DNA of 64,000 bases from JARRPM01 sp963792815 (GTDB taxonomy: Bacteria > Pseudomonadota > Gammaproteobacteria > Pseudomonadales > Halieaceae), in contig CAWBXR010000011.1 of the NCBI GenBank assembly GCA_963792815.1, forward strand, positions 310,001-374,000, in the 5' to 3' direction. The position numbers were made by a program, and so were the translations under genes. Each line of letters starts with the position of its first letter. The stretch's first letter is position 1. Positions 1 to 7,934 of the stretch are shown here, in pieces. The notes under the pieces are model-generated. The model saw only the letters and a program-made list of their open reading frames with translations. It was not told the DNA's origin and did no database searches.

Positions 1-1
1 C

Positions 2-943
2 CTGCAGGCGGCGGAAGATGCCTCTGGGGCCACCGCCTATGTCACCCTGGAGCCCTGCAGTCACCAGGGCCGGACCGGGCCCTGCGCCGATGCGCTGATC
101 GCCGCCGGCGTGAAGCGTGTGGTGGTGGCCACCCTCGACCCGAATCCGCTGGTCGCCGGGCAGGGTGTTGAAAAACTGCGCAGGGCCGGCATCGAGGTGG
201 ACTGCGGCCTGCTGGAGACGGAAGCGCGCCAGTTGATTCCCGGCTTTATTGCCCGCATGACCCGCGGCCGCGGCCGGGTGCGGGCCAAGCTCGCCATGTC
301 GCTGGACGGTCGCACCGCCATGGCATCGGGCCAGAGCCAGTGGATTACCGGCCCCGCGGCCCGCCAGGACGTCCAGCGCCTGCGGGCCATGAGTTGTGCG
401 ATTGTCACCGGGGTGGGCACGGTGCTGGCGGATGACTGCGCCCTGACCGTGCGCGCCGGCGAGCTCGGCCTGCCCCCGGGTGAGGGGGAGGAGGCGGCGG
501 CGCGGCAGCCACTGCGGGTCGTGCTCGATTCCTCCCTGCAGACGCCGGCCTCCGCCCGGGTGCTCGCAGCCGGTGGGGGTGCCACCTTGTTGTGCCACCG
601 CCCCGGCGCGCCTGTTCCGGCGGAGCTGGTCGCCAGCGGGGCGGAACTGCTGGCCCTGGACCAGCTCGGCCAGGGCCTGGACCTGGCCCGGTTGATGGCG
701 GAGCTGGGCGCGCGGCAATGCAACGAAATTCTGGTAGAATCTGGCCCCCGCCTGGCGGGAGCCCTGCTGCGGGAGGGCCTGCTGGACGAATTGATCGTAT
801 ATATGGCCCCCGCCCTGCTGGGCGACCGGGCGCGACCACTGCTGGCCCTGCCCCTGGATGACATGGCGGACAAGGTCCAGCTGCAGATCGAGGATGTGCG
901 CAAGGTCGGCCAGGACTGGCGTTTTACCGCACGGCCCGCCTGA
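2..943 (+). CDS. ribD: Riboflavin biosynthesis protein RibD (5' end missing)
   Basis: Bifunctional diaminohydroxyphosphoribosylaminopyrimidine deaminase and 5-amino-6-(5-phosphoribosylamino)uracil reductase, catalysing the second and third steps from GTP to riboflavin in the cytosol. The open frame runs from base 2, so about 50 N-terminal residues including the HxE zinc ligand lie outside the window. The deaminase zinc motif PCSHQGRTGPC is visible near bases 53-85. The reductase domain follows, with RAKLAMSLDGRTA near base 290 and the conserved ILVESGP near base 729. It is first in the riboflavin cluster, 29 bases before ribE. Truncation is due only to the window edge. High confidence. Confidence 0.96.
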   Translation: MQAAEDASGATAYVTLEPCSHQGRTGPCADALIAAGVKRVVVATLDPNPLVAGQGVEKLRRAGIEVDCGLLETEARQLIPGFIARMTRGRGRVRAKLAMSLDGRTAMASGQSQWITGPAARQDVQRLRAMSCAIVTGVGTVLADDCALTVRAGELGLPPGEGEEAAARQPLRVVLDSSLQTPASARVLAAGGGATLLCHRPGAPVPAELVASGAELLALDQLGQGLDLARLMAELGARQCNEILVESGPRLAGALLREGLLDELIVYMAPALLGDRARPLLALPLDDMADKVQLQIEDVRKVGQDWRFTARPA

Positions 944-972
944 ACAGCACCGGCAGTCGCAAGAGGAGCAAC

Positions 973-1638
973 ATGTTCACAGGAATTATCCAGGCCGTCG
1001 GCAAGGTCGTGGCCATGCAGCCCAGTGGTGGCGACCTGCGCCTGCGCATCGAAACCGGCAAGCTGGCCCTCGACGACGTGGCCCTGGGCGACAGCATCTG
1101 CACCAATGGCGTTTGCCTCACGGTGATCGAGTTGCCCGGCGACGGCTACTGGGCGGACGTCTCGGTGGAGACCCTGAATTTCACCACCCTGGGCAAGCTG
1201 CAGCCCGGCGCAAGGGTGAACCTGGAAAAAGCCCTCACCCCCGCCAGTCGCCTGGGCGGACACATCGTCAGCGGCCACGTGGACGGGGTGGGAGAGATAG
1301 TAAGCCTGCAGGAGGATGCCCGCTCCATCCGGGTGTCAGTCGACGCTCCCGCGGCGCTGGCGAAGTACATCGCCCACAAGGGCAGCATCTGTATCGATGG
1401 CACCAGCCTGACCGTCAACGCCGTGAATGGCGCCAGGTTCGAACTGAATATTATTCCCCAGACCATGGCCGAGACGGTCTTCGGCGAATATCGCCCCGGC
1501 ACCCGGGTGAACCTGGAGGTGGACGTGATTGCCCGCTACCTCGAGCGGCTGGTGCTGGGTGATGCGGCGGCAGACCCGGCAGCGTCCGGCGAGCTGTCAC
1601 TGGCTACACTGGCCGACAACGGCTACCTGCGCGGTTGA
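973..1638 (+). CDS. ribE: Riboflavin synthase, alpha chain
   Basis: Dismutates two molecules of 6,7-dimethyl-8-ribityllumazine to riboflavin and the pyrimidinedione, the last step of the pathway. The 221-residue protein starts with the hallmark MFTGIIQAVG and carries two lumazine-binding barrels. The second begins around residue 97 with GGHIVSGHVDGVG. Length is normal for the family. The ATG at 973 follows AAGAGGAGCAAC, a good ribosome binding site. It sits between ribD and ribBX, in the same order as in Pseudomonas. Called ribC in some pseudomonad annotations. Confidence 0.97.
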   Translation: MFTGIIQAVGKVVAMQPSGGDLRLRIETGKLALDDVALGDSICTNGVCLTVIELPGDGYWADVSVETLNFTTLGKLQPGARVNLEKALTPASRLGGHIVSGHVDGVGEIVSLQEDARSIRVSVDAPAALAKYIAHKGSICIDGTSLTVNAVNGARFELNIIPQTMAETVFGEYRPGTRVNLEVDVIARYLERLVLGDAAADPAASGELSLATLADNGYLRG

Positions 1639-1674
1639 GCGCCAGCCTCTCGGCTATTAAACAGGGAACAGGGT

Positions 1675-2778
1675 TTGAACACAGTAGACGAATTGATCAG
1701 TGATATCCGCCAGGGCCGTATGGTCGTGCTGCTGGATGATGACGCCGACAGTAACAATGAAGGCGTTGTCATGGTGGCGGCGGAACACTGCGATGCCGGC
1801 CACGTGAATTTTATGGCGCGCCAGGCACGGGGCCTGGTGTGCCTGACCCTGACCGAAGAGCGCTGCAGGCAGTTGAACCTGCCGCCCATGGTGGATGAGG
1901 GCCTGGGCGAGAAAGCCCATTTCACCCTGTCCATCGAGGCCGCGGAGGGTATCGACACCGGCATCTCCGCGGCGGACCGCGCCCGCACCGTGCAGGCGGC
2001 GGTGGCGCCTTTCGCCAAACCCCAGGATATCGTCCAGCCCGGGCATATTTTTCCCCTGGCGGCCGTCCCCGGTGGGGTCCTGACCCGCGCCGGCCACACC
2101 GAGGCCGCCTCTGATTACGCGCGCCTGGCAGGCCTGCTGCCGGCGGCGGTGATCGCCGACATTCTCACCCCTGAGGGCATGGTGGCTGACGGCCCAGCCC
2201 TGCGCGAATTTGCCGAGCGGCACCAGTTGAAGATCGGCACGATAGCCGACCTCATCCACTTCCGCATGGTGAATGAGCGCACCATCCGCCGGATTCGCGA
2301 GGGCGCAGTGCAGACCGAGTACGGCGAATTCCGGCTGACCGCCTACCGGGACCAGACGGCCGGTGCGGTCCACCTCGCCCTGTCCCGCGGCGACATAGTG
2401 CCCGAGCAGCCCACCCTGGTGCGGGTGCATGTGCAGTCGGCCCTGCGCGACCTGGTGACCAGCCAGGTGCCGGACCAGCCCGGCTGGAGCATGGCCAATT
2501 GCCTGCGTGCGGTGGCGGAAAACGGCCGGGGCGTGATCGTCTTGCTGGCGCGGTCGGAAAGCCCGGAGCAGTTGCTGGCCAGTATCGATCTGGCGCTGGG
2601 CGAGGCCCCCCAGGCAGCTGTCATGACGCCCGATACCTACACTACCGTCGGCCTCGGCTCACAGATCCTGAAGGACCTCGGGGTGGGAAAAATCCACCTG
2701 ATGGGCGCGCCGATAAAGTACAATGCCATTTCCGGCTTCGGCCTGGAAGTGCTGGATTTCGTGCAGCCGGTGCAGTAG
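1675..2778 (+). CDS. ribBX: RibBX-type protein: DHBP synthase-like domain plus degenerate GTP cyclohydrolase II-like domain
   Basis: The N-terminal half (about residues 1-200) is homologous to 3,4-dihydroxy-2-butanone 4-phosphate synthase. The C-terminal half (about 205-367) is homologous to GTP cyclohydrolase II but has none of its zinc cysteines (no CLTGD or CDCG). That architecture is the RibBX variant known from many Proteobacteria, and a separate intact ribA lies downstream. Oddly, the RibB domain also departs at catalytic positions. The acidic loop normally reading DDEDRENEGD is DDDADSNNEGVV (residues 21-32), and the conserved Glu before the DDG motif is Asp162. GHTEA (140-144) is kept. 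The start is TTG at 1675, as no nearby ATG fits. Whether it still makes DHBP is uncertain. Confidence 0.88.
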   Translation: MNTVDELISDIRQGRMVVLLDDDADSNNEGVVMVAAEHCDAGHVNFMARQARGLVCLTLTEERCRQLNLPPMVDEGLGEKAHFTLSIEAAEGIDTGISAADRARTVQAAVAPFAKPQDIVQPGHIFPLAAVPGGVLTRAGHTEAASDYARLAGLLPAAVIADILTPEGMVADGPALREFAERHQLKIGTIADLIHFRMVNERTIRRIREGAVQTEYGEFRLTAYRDQTAGAVHLALSRGDIVPEQPTLVRVHVQSALRDLVTSQVPDQPGWSMANCLRAVAENGRGVIVLLARSESPEQLLASIDLALGEAPQAAVMTPDTYTTVGLGSQILKDLGVGKIHLMGAPIKYNAISGFGLEVLDFVQPVQ

Positions 2779-2814
2779 CGCCGGGGCCGGATTGATTCGT
2801 AAAGGAAGGACACA

Positions 2815-3288
2815 ATGACGGATATCAAGACAATCGAGGGCGACTTTACCAGCGGCAAGGGCAAGTACGCCCTGGTGGTTGGTCGCTGGAACAGCTTCGT
2901 GGTAGAGCACCTGCTGGAAGGCGCTATCGATACCCTGCGCCGCCACGGCGTGGATGAAAAGCATATTTCCATCGTGCGCGCCCCCGGCGCCTTCGAGATT
3001 CCCCTGGTGTGCAAGAAAGTGGCCGCAAAGGGCGAGGTGGACGCCATCATCGCCCTGGGCGCGGTGATTCGCGGGGGTACCCCGCACTTTGAGCATGTCG
3101 CTGGCGAGTGCACCAAGGGCATCGCCCAGGTGAGCATGGATTCCGGCGTGCCGATCGCGTTCGGCGTATTGACTGTCGATTCGATCGAGCAGGCGGTTGA
3201 GCGCTCGGGTACCAAGGCCGGTAACAAGGGCGTTGAGGCGGCGCTGTCTGCCCTTGAGATGGTGAGCCTGCTGGGCAAGATCGGCTGA
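2815..3288 (+). CDS. ribH: 6,7-dimethyl-8-ribityllumazine synthase
   Basis: Condenses 5-amino-6-ribitylaminouracil with 3,4-dihydroxybutanone 4-phosphate to form lumazine, acting as a large oligomer (60-mer or smaller). It has 157 residues, the usual length. Recognisable segments are ALVVGRWNSFV near residue 18, the VRAPGAFEIP loop near residue 54, ALGAVIRGGTPHFEHV near 83 and the C-terminal GNKGVEAALSALEM. The ATG at 2815 follows AAGGAAGG. Its TGA abuts the GTG start of nusB, so translation of the two is probably coupled. Confidence 0.97.
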   Translation: MTDIKTIEGDFTSGKGKYALVVGRWNSFVVEHLLEGAIDTLRRHGVDEKHISIVRAPGAFEIPLVCKKVAAKGEVDAIIALGAVIRGGTPHFEHVAGECTKGIAQVSMDSGVPIAFGVLTVDSIEQAVERSGTKAGNKGVEAALSALEMVSLLGKIG

Positions 3289-3741
3289 GTGAGCAAGCCC
3301 ACCCACAACACCCTGGCCGCAGAGCGGCGCAAGGCCCGGCATTACGGCATGCAGGCCCTCTACCAGTGGCATATGGCCGGCGCCTCGCTGGCGGCTATCG
3401 AGGCGGAGTTTCGTGCCGATTACGACTTCAGTCACGTCGACCTGGAGTATTTCCAGGCCCTGCTGCACGGCGTTCCGGCCTGCGTTGACGAGCTCGAGGC
3501 AACCCTGGAACCCCTGCTGGACCGTAAACTGGATGACCTCGACCCGATAGAGCGCACCCTGTTGCGCATGGGCACCTTTGAGCTGGCCCATCGCCCGGAC
3601 GTGCCCTACAAGGTGGTTATCAACGAGGCGGTCTCCCTGACCAAGAAATTCGGGGCCACCGACGGCCACAAATACATCAACGGCGTACTGGACAAGGTTG
3701 CCCGGGAGCTGCGCAAGGTCGAGATCGACGCGGCATCCTGA
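3289..3741 (+). CDS. nusB: Transcription antitermination factor NusB
   Basis: Binds boxA RNA together with S10 (NusE) to build antitermination complexes on rRNA operons. The 150-residue all-helical protein opens with an AAERRKARHYGMQALYQW-type segment, the usual arginine-rich start. It ends with the conserved NEAVSLTKKFG and HKYINGVLDKVARELR region. The start is GTG at 3289, immediately after the ribH stop. The last bases overlap an ATG at 3741 that is probably the true start of thiL. The ribH-nusB-thiL order is typical of proteobacteria. Confidence 0.96.
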   Translation: MSKPTHNTLAAERRKARHYGMQALYQWHMAGASLAAIEAEFRADYDFSHVDLEYFQALLHGVPACVDELEATLEPLLDRKLDDLDPIERTLLRMGTFELAHRPDVPYKVVINEAVSLTKKFGATDGHKYINGVLDKVARELRKVEIDAAS

Positions 3742-3756
3742 TGCCCCTGTCGGAAT

Positions 3757-4677
3757 TTGACCCTCATCTACCGCTATTTTTCCGCCCTGGGGCGCGGCGA
3801 CGCCGTGGACCTCTCGGTGGGGGACGACTGTGCCATCCTCCACCTGGAGGCCGGTGAGCGCCTGGCCACCTCGGTGGATACCATGGTCGAGGGGGTGCAT
3901 TTCCCCGCCGACAGTTTCCCCGAGGATATCGGCTTTCGCGCGGTCTCGGCTGCCGCCAGCGACCTCGCCGCCATGGGCGCCCGCCCCATCGGCATGACCC
4001 TGGCGCTTACCCTGCCTGCGGCCGATGAGCTGTGGCTGCACGCCTTCAGCCAGGGAGTTGCCGCCGCCGTGGCCGAATACCGCTTGCCACTGGTGGGCGG
4101 CGATACCACCCGCGGCCCACTTACCATTACCGTCCAGGTGCTTGGCGCCCTGCCTTTAGACAGGGCCCTCCTGCGCGGTGGGGCGGCGCCGGGCGATGAA
4201 CTTTACGTCTCGGGCACGCTGGGTGACGCCGCCGCGGCGCTGGCGTTCCTGGCCGGTGACTGGCGGCCGCCGCCGGAAGATGCCGAATACCTGCTGGACC
4301 GTTTCAATCGCCCCCGGGCCAGGATAGCGCTGGGCCTGGAGCTGCTGGGCAGGGCCAGTGCCGCTATCGATATATCCGATGGCCTGCTGGCGGATGCGGG
4401 GCATATTGCCGCGGCCAGTGGCGTCAGGCTGCTGATCGAACCGGAACTGCTGCCCCTGTCGCCCGCGCTGGCGGCCCACCCCTCCCGGGACCAGGCCCTG
4501 CGCTGGGCCCTGGCAGGGGGAGACGATTACGAGTTGTGCTTCAGCCTGCCGGCCGGGGAGATACCGCCCCGGGCCTGTACGCGCATCGGGCGGGTAGTCG
4601 CCGGCAGCGGGGTTGAGTGCGGCCTCGATATTGACATGGCGGCGGGTTACCAGCATTTTGAGGTCGGGAGACAATAA
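3757..4677 (+). CDS. thiL: Thiamine-monophosphate kinase (apparent frameshift at N-terminus)
   Basis: Phosphorylates thiamine monophosphate to thiamine diphosphate with ATP. The open frame from TTG 3757 encodes the AIR-synthase-like fold, with VDLSVGDDCAIL, the SVDTMVEGVHF segment, VGGDTTRGPLT and the late AIDISDGLLAD and GGDDYELCF motifs. The natural start is probably ATG 3741, overlapping the nusB stop as ATGA. That frame reads MPLSEFD and is then off by one base. Dropping one C from CCC at 3761-3763 joins it to LIYRYFSALG, the normal ThiL N-terminus. The frame is open from 3742, so only the first residues are affected. A sequencing insertion is likelier than a dead gene. Confidence 0.93.
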   Translation: MTLIYRYFSALGRGDAVDLSVGDDCAILHLEAGERLATSVDTMVEGVHFPADSFPEDIGFRAVSAAASDLAAMGARPIGMTLALTLPAADELWLHAFSQGVAAAVAEYRLPLVGGDTTRGPLTITVQVLGALPLDRALLRGGAAPGDELYVSGTLGDAAAALAFLAGDWRPPPEDAEYLLDRFNRPRARIALGLELLGRASAAIDISDGLLADAGHIAAASGVRLLIEPELLPLSPALAAHPSRDQALRWALAGGDDYELCFSLPAGEIPPRACTRIGRVVAGSGVECGLDIDMAAGYQHFEVGRQ

Positions 4678-5168
4678 TGAGCCGACAAACCACCGACACG
4701 GGGACCGCCCCCACACCCTTTCGCCGACCGGTGCAGTTCCTGGCGTTCGGTTTCGGCAGCGGCCTGTCACCCTGGGCCCCGGGCACTATGGGGACCCTCG
4801 CTGCCGTGCCGCTGTACTGGCTGGTTGCCCAGTGGAGCCTGCCCTGGTACAGCGCTTTCGTGATCGCCATGGCCGGGCTGGGTATCTGGATTTGCGATGT
4901 CGCCAGCCGTGAACTCGGGGTGCACGATCACCCGGGTATCGTCTGGGACGAGTTCGTCGGCTACTGGATAACCCTGTGGGCGATGCCGGTGGACTGGGTG
5001 TGGATGCTGGCGGGTTTCGTAGTCTTCCGGGTGTTCGATATCGTCAAGCCCTGGCCGATCAGCCAGCTGGACCGGACCGTAAAGGGGGGCTTCGGCATCA
5101 TGATCGACGATATTCTGGCCGGGGTAATGGCCTGCGCTACACTACATCTGGCGCTGTGGCTGCTGTAA
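4677..5168 (+). CDS. pgpA: Phosphatidylglycerophosphatase A
   Basis: Removes phosphate from phosphatidylglycerol phosphate in the inner membrane. The 163-residue protein has the PgpA signature LAFGFGSGLSPWAPGTMGT near residues 21-39, DEFVGYW around 92 and VFRVFDIVKPWPI near 118. Hydrophobic stretches at about 45-60, 95-120 and 140-160 fit membrane helices. ATG 4677 overlaps the thiL TAA by one base, so coupling is likely. The thiL-pgpA pair is conserved across gammaproteobacteria. Confidence 0.95.
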   Translation: MSRQTTDTGTAPTPFRRPVQFLAFGFGSGLSPWAPGTMGTLAAVPLYWLVAQWSLPWYSAFVIAMAGLGIWICDVASRELGVHDHPGIVWDEFVGYWITLWAMPVDWVWMLAGFVVFRVFDIVKPWPISQLDRTVKGGFGIMIDDILAGVMACATLHLALWLL

Positions 5169-5190
5169 ACGCTGCGGCGAAGGAGGGCAG

Positions 5191-5835
5191 ATGACAGTAA
5201 TCGACAAGCCGCTCGCATTGGCGCTGCTATTGGCAGTTTCCCCCGCCTGGTCGGCGTCCGCCGCAATAGAGGTGGAAGCCCTGTTCACCAATGCCGCCGT
5301 GTTACGGATCGACGGCGAGCGCAAGATGTTGAAGGCCGGCCAGTCCTACAAGGGAGTTACCCTGGTGGCGGCCCACTCCTCGACTGCAACACTCGATGTG
5401 GACGGCCAGAGCCTGGAGCTGAGCCTGTCGCGCCGCGTCGGCGCCCGTTATGAAACCCCCGAGGCCCAGGTGGTCAGCATCCCCCGGGATGCCTTGATGC
5501 AATACCAGACCAGTGCGACCATCAACGGGCGCAGCATGCAGGTGCTGGTGGATACCGGCGCCAATGTGGTCGCCCTGAACTCAAGCCACGCCCTGGCCCT
5601 GGGGGTGGATTACACAGCGGGTGCCCCGGCCCGGGTGGAGACCGCCAGTGGTAACGTCAATGCCTGGGTTGTCACCCTGGGGTCGGTCGATGTCGGCGGC
5701 ATCCGGGTCGATAATGTGCAGGCGACCGTGGTGGAGGGCGATTTCCCCTCTACCGTCCTTCTGGGCATGACCTATCTGCGGCACGTAAAAATGGAGGAAA
5801 CCGGCGGGGTTCTCTCCCTGTCGCGGGCCTGGTGA
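5191..5835 (+). CDS. Retropepsin-like aspartic protease, TIGR02281/clan AA type, exported
   Basis: A 214-residue protein with a signal peptide (about residues 1-24, hydrophobic ALALLLAVSPAW then SASA). The single retropepsin-like catalytic motif LVDTGANVVALN lies near residues 116-127, and the C-terminal flap region ends with VLLGMTYLRHVKM. One catalytic triad per chain implies a homodimer, as in retroviral proteases. Export suggests a periplasmic or membrane-facing role. Substrates are unknown. It sits between pgpA and ribA with a 22-base gap from pgpA and has no obvious link to riboflavin. Similar proteins are common in proteobacteria and are annotated as TIGR02281-family aspartyl proteases. 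Confidence 0.82.
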   Translation: MTVIDKPLALALLLAVSPAWSASAAIEVEALFTNAAVLRIDGERKMLKAGQSYKGVTLVAAHSSTATLDVDGQSLELSLSRRVGARYETPEAQVVSIPRDALMQYQTSATINGRSMQVLVDTGANVVALNSSHALALGVDYTAGAPARVETASGNVNAWVVTLGSVDVGGIRVDNVQATVVEGDFPSTVLLGMTYLRHVKMEETGGVLSLSRAW

Positions 5836-5870
5836 GGCGCCCCGGCTTGCTCGCAACCGGCGGGCCAATG

Positions 5871-5880
5871 CTGCTAGAAT
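5871..5880 (+). promoter_or_regulatory. Extended -10 promoter for ribA
   Basis: CTGCTAGAAT contains TGC followed by the -10 hexamer TAGAAT at 5875-5880. No good -35 is needed for an extended -10. Initiation would fall near 5887, downstream of the ATG at 5879, which supports GTG 5909 as the ribA start. Inferred from sequence only. Confidence 0.45.
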
Positions 5881-5908
5881 GGCCGCCCTTTTCAGCCGGG
5901 TTCACCGA

Positions 5909-6508
5909 GTGACGGTACGCTACGTAGAGTCTTCCCGTCTCCCCACTCTCTGGGGTGATTTCGACATGCACGGTTTCGAGGACCCCGAGTCCAACAAGGA
6001 ACACGTGGTATTGACCATGGGTGACGTGGGTAACGGCGAACCGGTATTGGCCCGGGTACACTCGGAGTGCCTGACCGGGGACGCCCTGTTCAGCATGCGC
6101 TGCGACTGCGGCAACCAGCTGCAGGCCGCCCTGAAGGCTATTTCGGAGGAGGGCCGCGGTGCCCTGTTCTACCTGCGCCAGGAAGGCCGGGGTATCGGCC
6201 TGCTCAACAAGATCAAGGCCTACAAACTACAGGATGCCGGCGCCGACACGGTAGAAGCCAACGAACAGCTGGGTTTCGGCGCGGATATGCGCGACTACAG
6301 CATGCTGGGCCCCATGTTCAGGCACCTGCACATCACCGCTGTACGTTTAATGACCAACAACCCCCGCAAGGTGGCGGCGCTGGAGGAGGCGGGGATAGAG
6401 GTGGTAGAGCGCATCGCCCTGCACACCGACCGCAACCCCCACAACGAGAAATACCTGACCACCAAGGCGGGCAAGCTGGGGCATTTGTTTGAGGGCAAGC
6501 CTTTGTAG
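5909..6508 (+). CDS. ribA: GTP cyclohydrolase II
   Basis: Opens the imidazole ring of GTP, the first committed step of riboflavin synthesis. The three zinc cysteines are in HSECLTGDALF and RCDCGNQL. The GTP-binding RQEGRGIGLLNKIKAY and the later TNNPRKVAALEEAGI are intact. GTG 5909 gives MTVRYVESSRLPTLWGDF, matching the RibA N-terminus. An in-frame ATG at 5879 would add ten residues but overlaps a likely -10 element. This stand-alone enzyme explains why the RibA-like half of ribBX could lose its zinc site. It is convergent with ispA. Confidence 0.95.
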   Translation: MTVRYVESSRLPTLWGDFDMHGFEDPESNKEHVVLTMGDVGNGEPVLARVHSECLTGDALFSMRCDCGNQLQAALKAISEEGRGALFYLRQEGRGIGLLNKIKAYKLQDAGADTVEANEQLGFGADMRDYSMLGPMFRHLHITAVRLMTNNPRKVAALEEAGIEVVERIALHTDRNPHNEKYLTTKAGKLGHLFEGKPL

Positions 6509-6540
6509 GGCGGAAGGGCCTGCCCCGCTTTACCGGGTAT

Positions 6541-7494
6541 TTATTCGGCCAACCACCCCGCCAGGAGCGACCCGCCTACCGATCCCGCTCCACAATATAC
6601 CGCGCCAGATCCCGCAAATGATCCGCTGACTCCCCAAACCCGTCCAGCGCCGCCAAGCGCTGCCTCCAGCAGCCGCTGCGCCTCCTTTTTCGCCCCCTCC
6701 AGCCCCATCAGCTTCACATAGGTGGGCTTGTTGGCCTCCCCGTCCTTGCCCTGGGTCTTGCCCAGGGTTGCTGTATCCCCCTCCACATCCAGGATGTCAT
6801 CCACCACCTGGAAGGCCAGGCCGATGTGGGTGCCGTACTCGTCCAGGGCGGCGAGTTGCTCCTCACTGGCGCCTGCCGCGATGCCGCCCATGGCCAGGGC
6901 GGCGCGGATCAGGGCGCCGGTTTTCAGGGCGTGCATGGCCTGGAGTTGGTCCAGGGTGAGGTCCTTGCCGGTTGAGGTGATGTCGATGAACTGGCCGCCG
7001 ACCATGCCGTTAAACCCGGAAGCGCGAGCCAACACGCTGATAATATTAACTTTTTGTTTGTCGCTGAGATCGGGTGTGTCTGCGATGAGCTCAAACGCCA
7101 GGGTTTGGAGGCCGTCACCTACGAGGATAGCGGTGGCCTCGTCGTAGGCTTTGTGCAGGGTGGGAATGCCCCGCCGCAGGTCGTCGTCGTCCATTGCCGG
7201 GAGGTCGTCGTGGATGAGGGAGTAGGTGTGGATCAGTTCTATCGCGCATGCGGCGCCGTCCATTATGGTTGTGGGGCAAGCAGTCTGGGTGACTGCATGG
7301 CCGGCGGCGTACACGAGGCATGGTCGAATGCGTTTGCCACCGGCACGAATGGCGTAATCAATCGCGGTACCCAGGGCGGTTAGCGCCGCGCAGGTTTTGT
7401 CGTTTTTGGCTTGCTCCCGGTCTTTGGCGACAGCCAATGCGGCTTCACAGTTCTGGATAGCCGATTGAACGAATATCTCCAGGCCCGGTGTCAA
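6541..7494 (-). CDS. ispA: Farnesyl diphosphate (geranyltranstransferase) synthase, C-terminal frameshift
   Basis: Condenses DMAPP and GPP with IPP to farnesyl diphosphate, feeding quinone and undecaprenyl synthesis. Both aspartate-rich motifs are present: HDDLPAMDDDDLRRG near residue 95 and QVVDDILDVEGD near 230. The start is TTG 7494, overlapping the xseB stop. After LLEAALG the frame loses homology. Removing one base in the CGCCGCC stretch near 6648-6653 gives ALDGFGESADHL and LARYIVERDR, then a stop at 6576-6578, the normal IspA ending. The last 30 or so residues as read, and the stop at 6541, are therefore probably artefacts of a single-base insertion. Confidence 0.93.
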   Translation of the reverse strand: MTPGLEIFVQSAIQNCEAALAVAKDREQAKNDKTCAALTALGTAIDYAIRAGGKRIRPCLVYAAGHAVTQTACPTTIMDGAACAIELIHTYSLIHDDLPAMDDDDLRRGIPTLHKAYDEATAILVGDGLQTLAFELIADTPDLSDKQKVNIISVLARASGFNGMVGGQFIDITSTGKDLTLDQLQAMHALKTGALIRAALAMGGIAAGASEEQLAALDEYGTHIGLAFQVVDDILDVEGDTATLGKTQGKDGEANKPTYVKLMGLEGAKKEAQRLLEAALGGAGRVWGVSGSFAGSGAVYCGAGSVGGSLLAGWLAE

Positions 7495-7755
7495 AGATCC
7501 TCCTCATCAATGTTCCGGTCCTCATCGCCTGCCAGTGGTACAGCCGCCGGCTCACCATCCTGATCCAAAAGCATTTTTACTTTTTGTTCAGCTTCCAGTA
7601 GCGCTTTCTGCGCCTGCCGGATAAGCTGAACACCGCTTTCAAAATCCTTAAGCGATTGCTCGAGCGGGATATCATTGTCCTCGAGACGATTCGCCAGTGC
7701 TCTCGAGTTCCGTGATGGTTTTGGCAAAAGTAGCGGGGCGTTTTGTGCCTGGCAT
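7491..7755 (-). CDS. xseB: Exodeoxyribonuclease VII small subunit (apparent frameshift)
   Basis: Small subunit of exonuclease VII, which degrades single-stranded DNA together with XseA. The helical core LANRLEDNDIPLEQSLKDFE, then GVQLIRQAQKALLEAEQKV, is clear. ATG at 7753-7755 gives MPGTKRPATFAKTITELES and then goes out of frame. Deleting one base near 7698 (read as GCACTGG on the coding strand) joins ELES to LANRLED exactly as in the family. The uninterrupted frame of the core instead runs upstream to 7865 through unrelated sequence. It is followed by ispA with a 4-base overlap. The insertion is probably a sequencing error. Confidence 0.88.
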
Positions 7756-7934
7756 CGATTTACCTGTGGTGCAGTTCCTGGTGGCGGCAGTATAGCAAAT
7801 AGGCTTGAGGTGGAATGTGCTGTGGCCAATATATTATTTGGTGAATGTCGAAGTTTAACCATCATTCAGCTGAAAGAACCTAGAAAACCGAAAGTTCAGA
7901 ACCTTTGTAAACCTGTTCAGGGCCTCACCAAACA

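Noticed and set aside
2659..4041. 460-codon minus-strand frame across ribH, nusB and thiL
   Set aside because: Antisense to three well-supported genes and rich in His/Gln, as expected of a GC-rich shadow frame.
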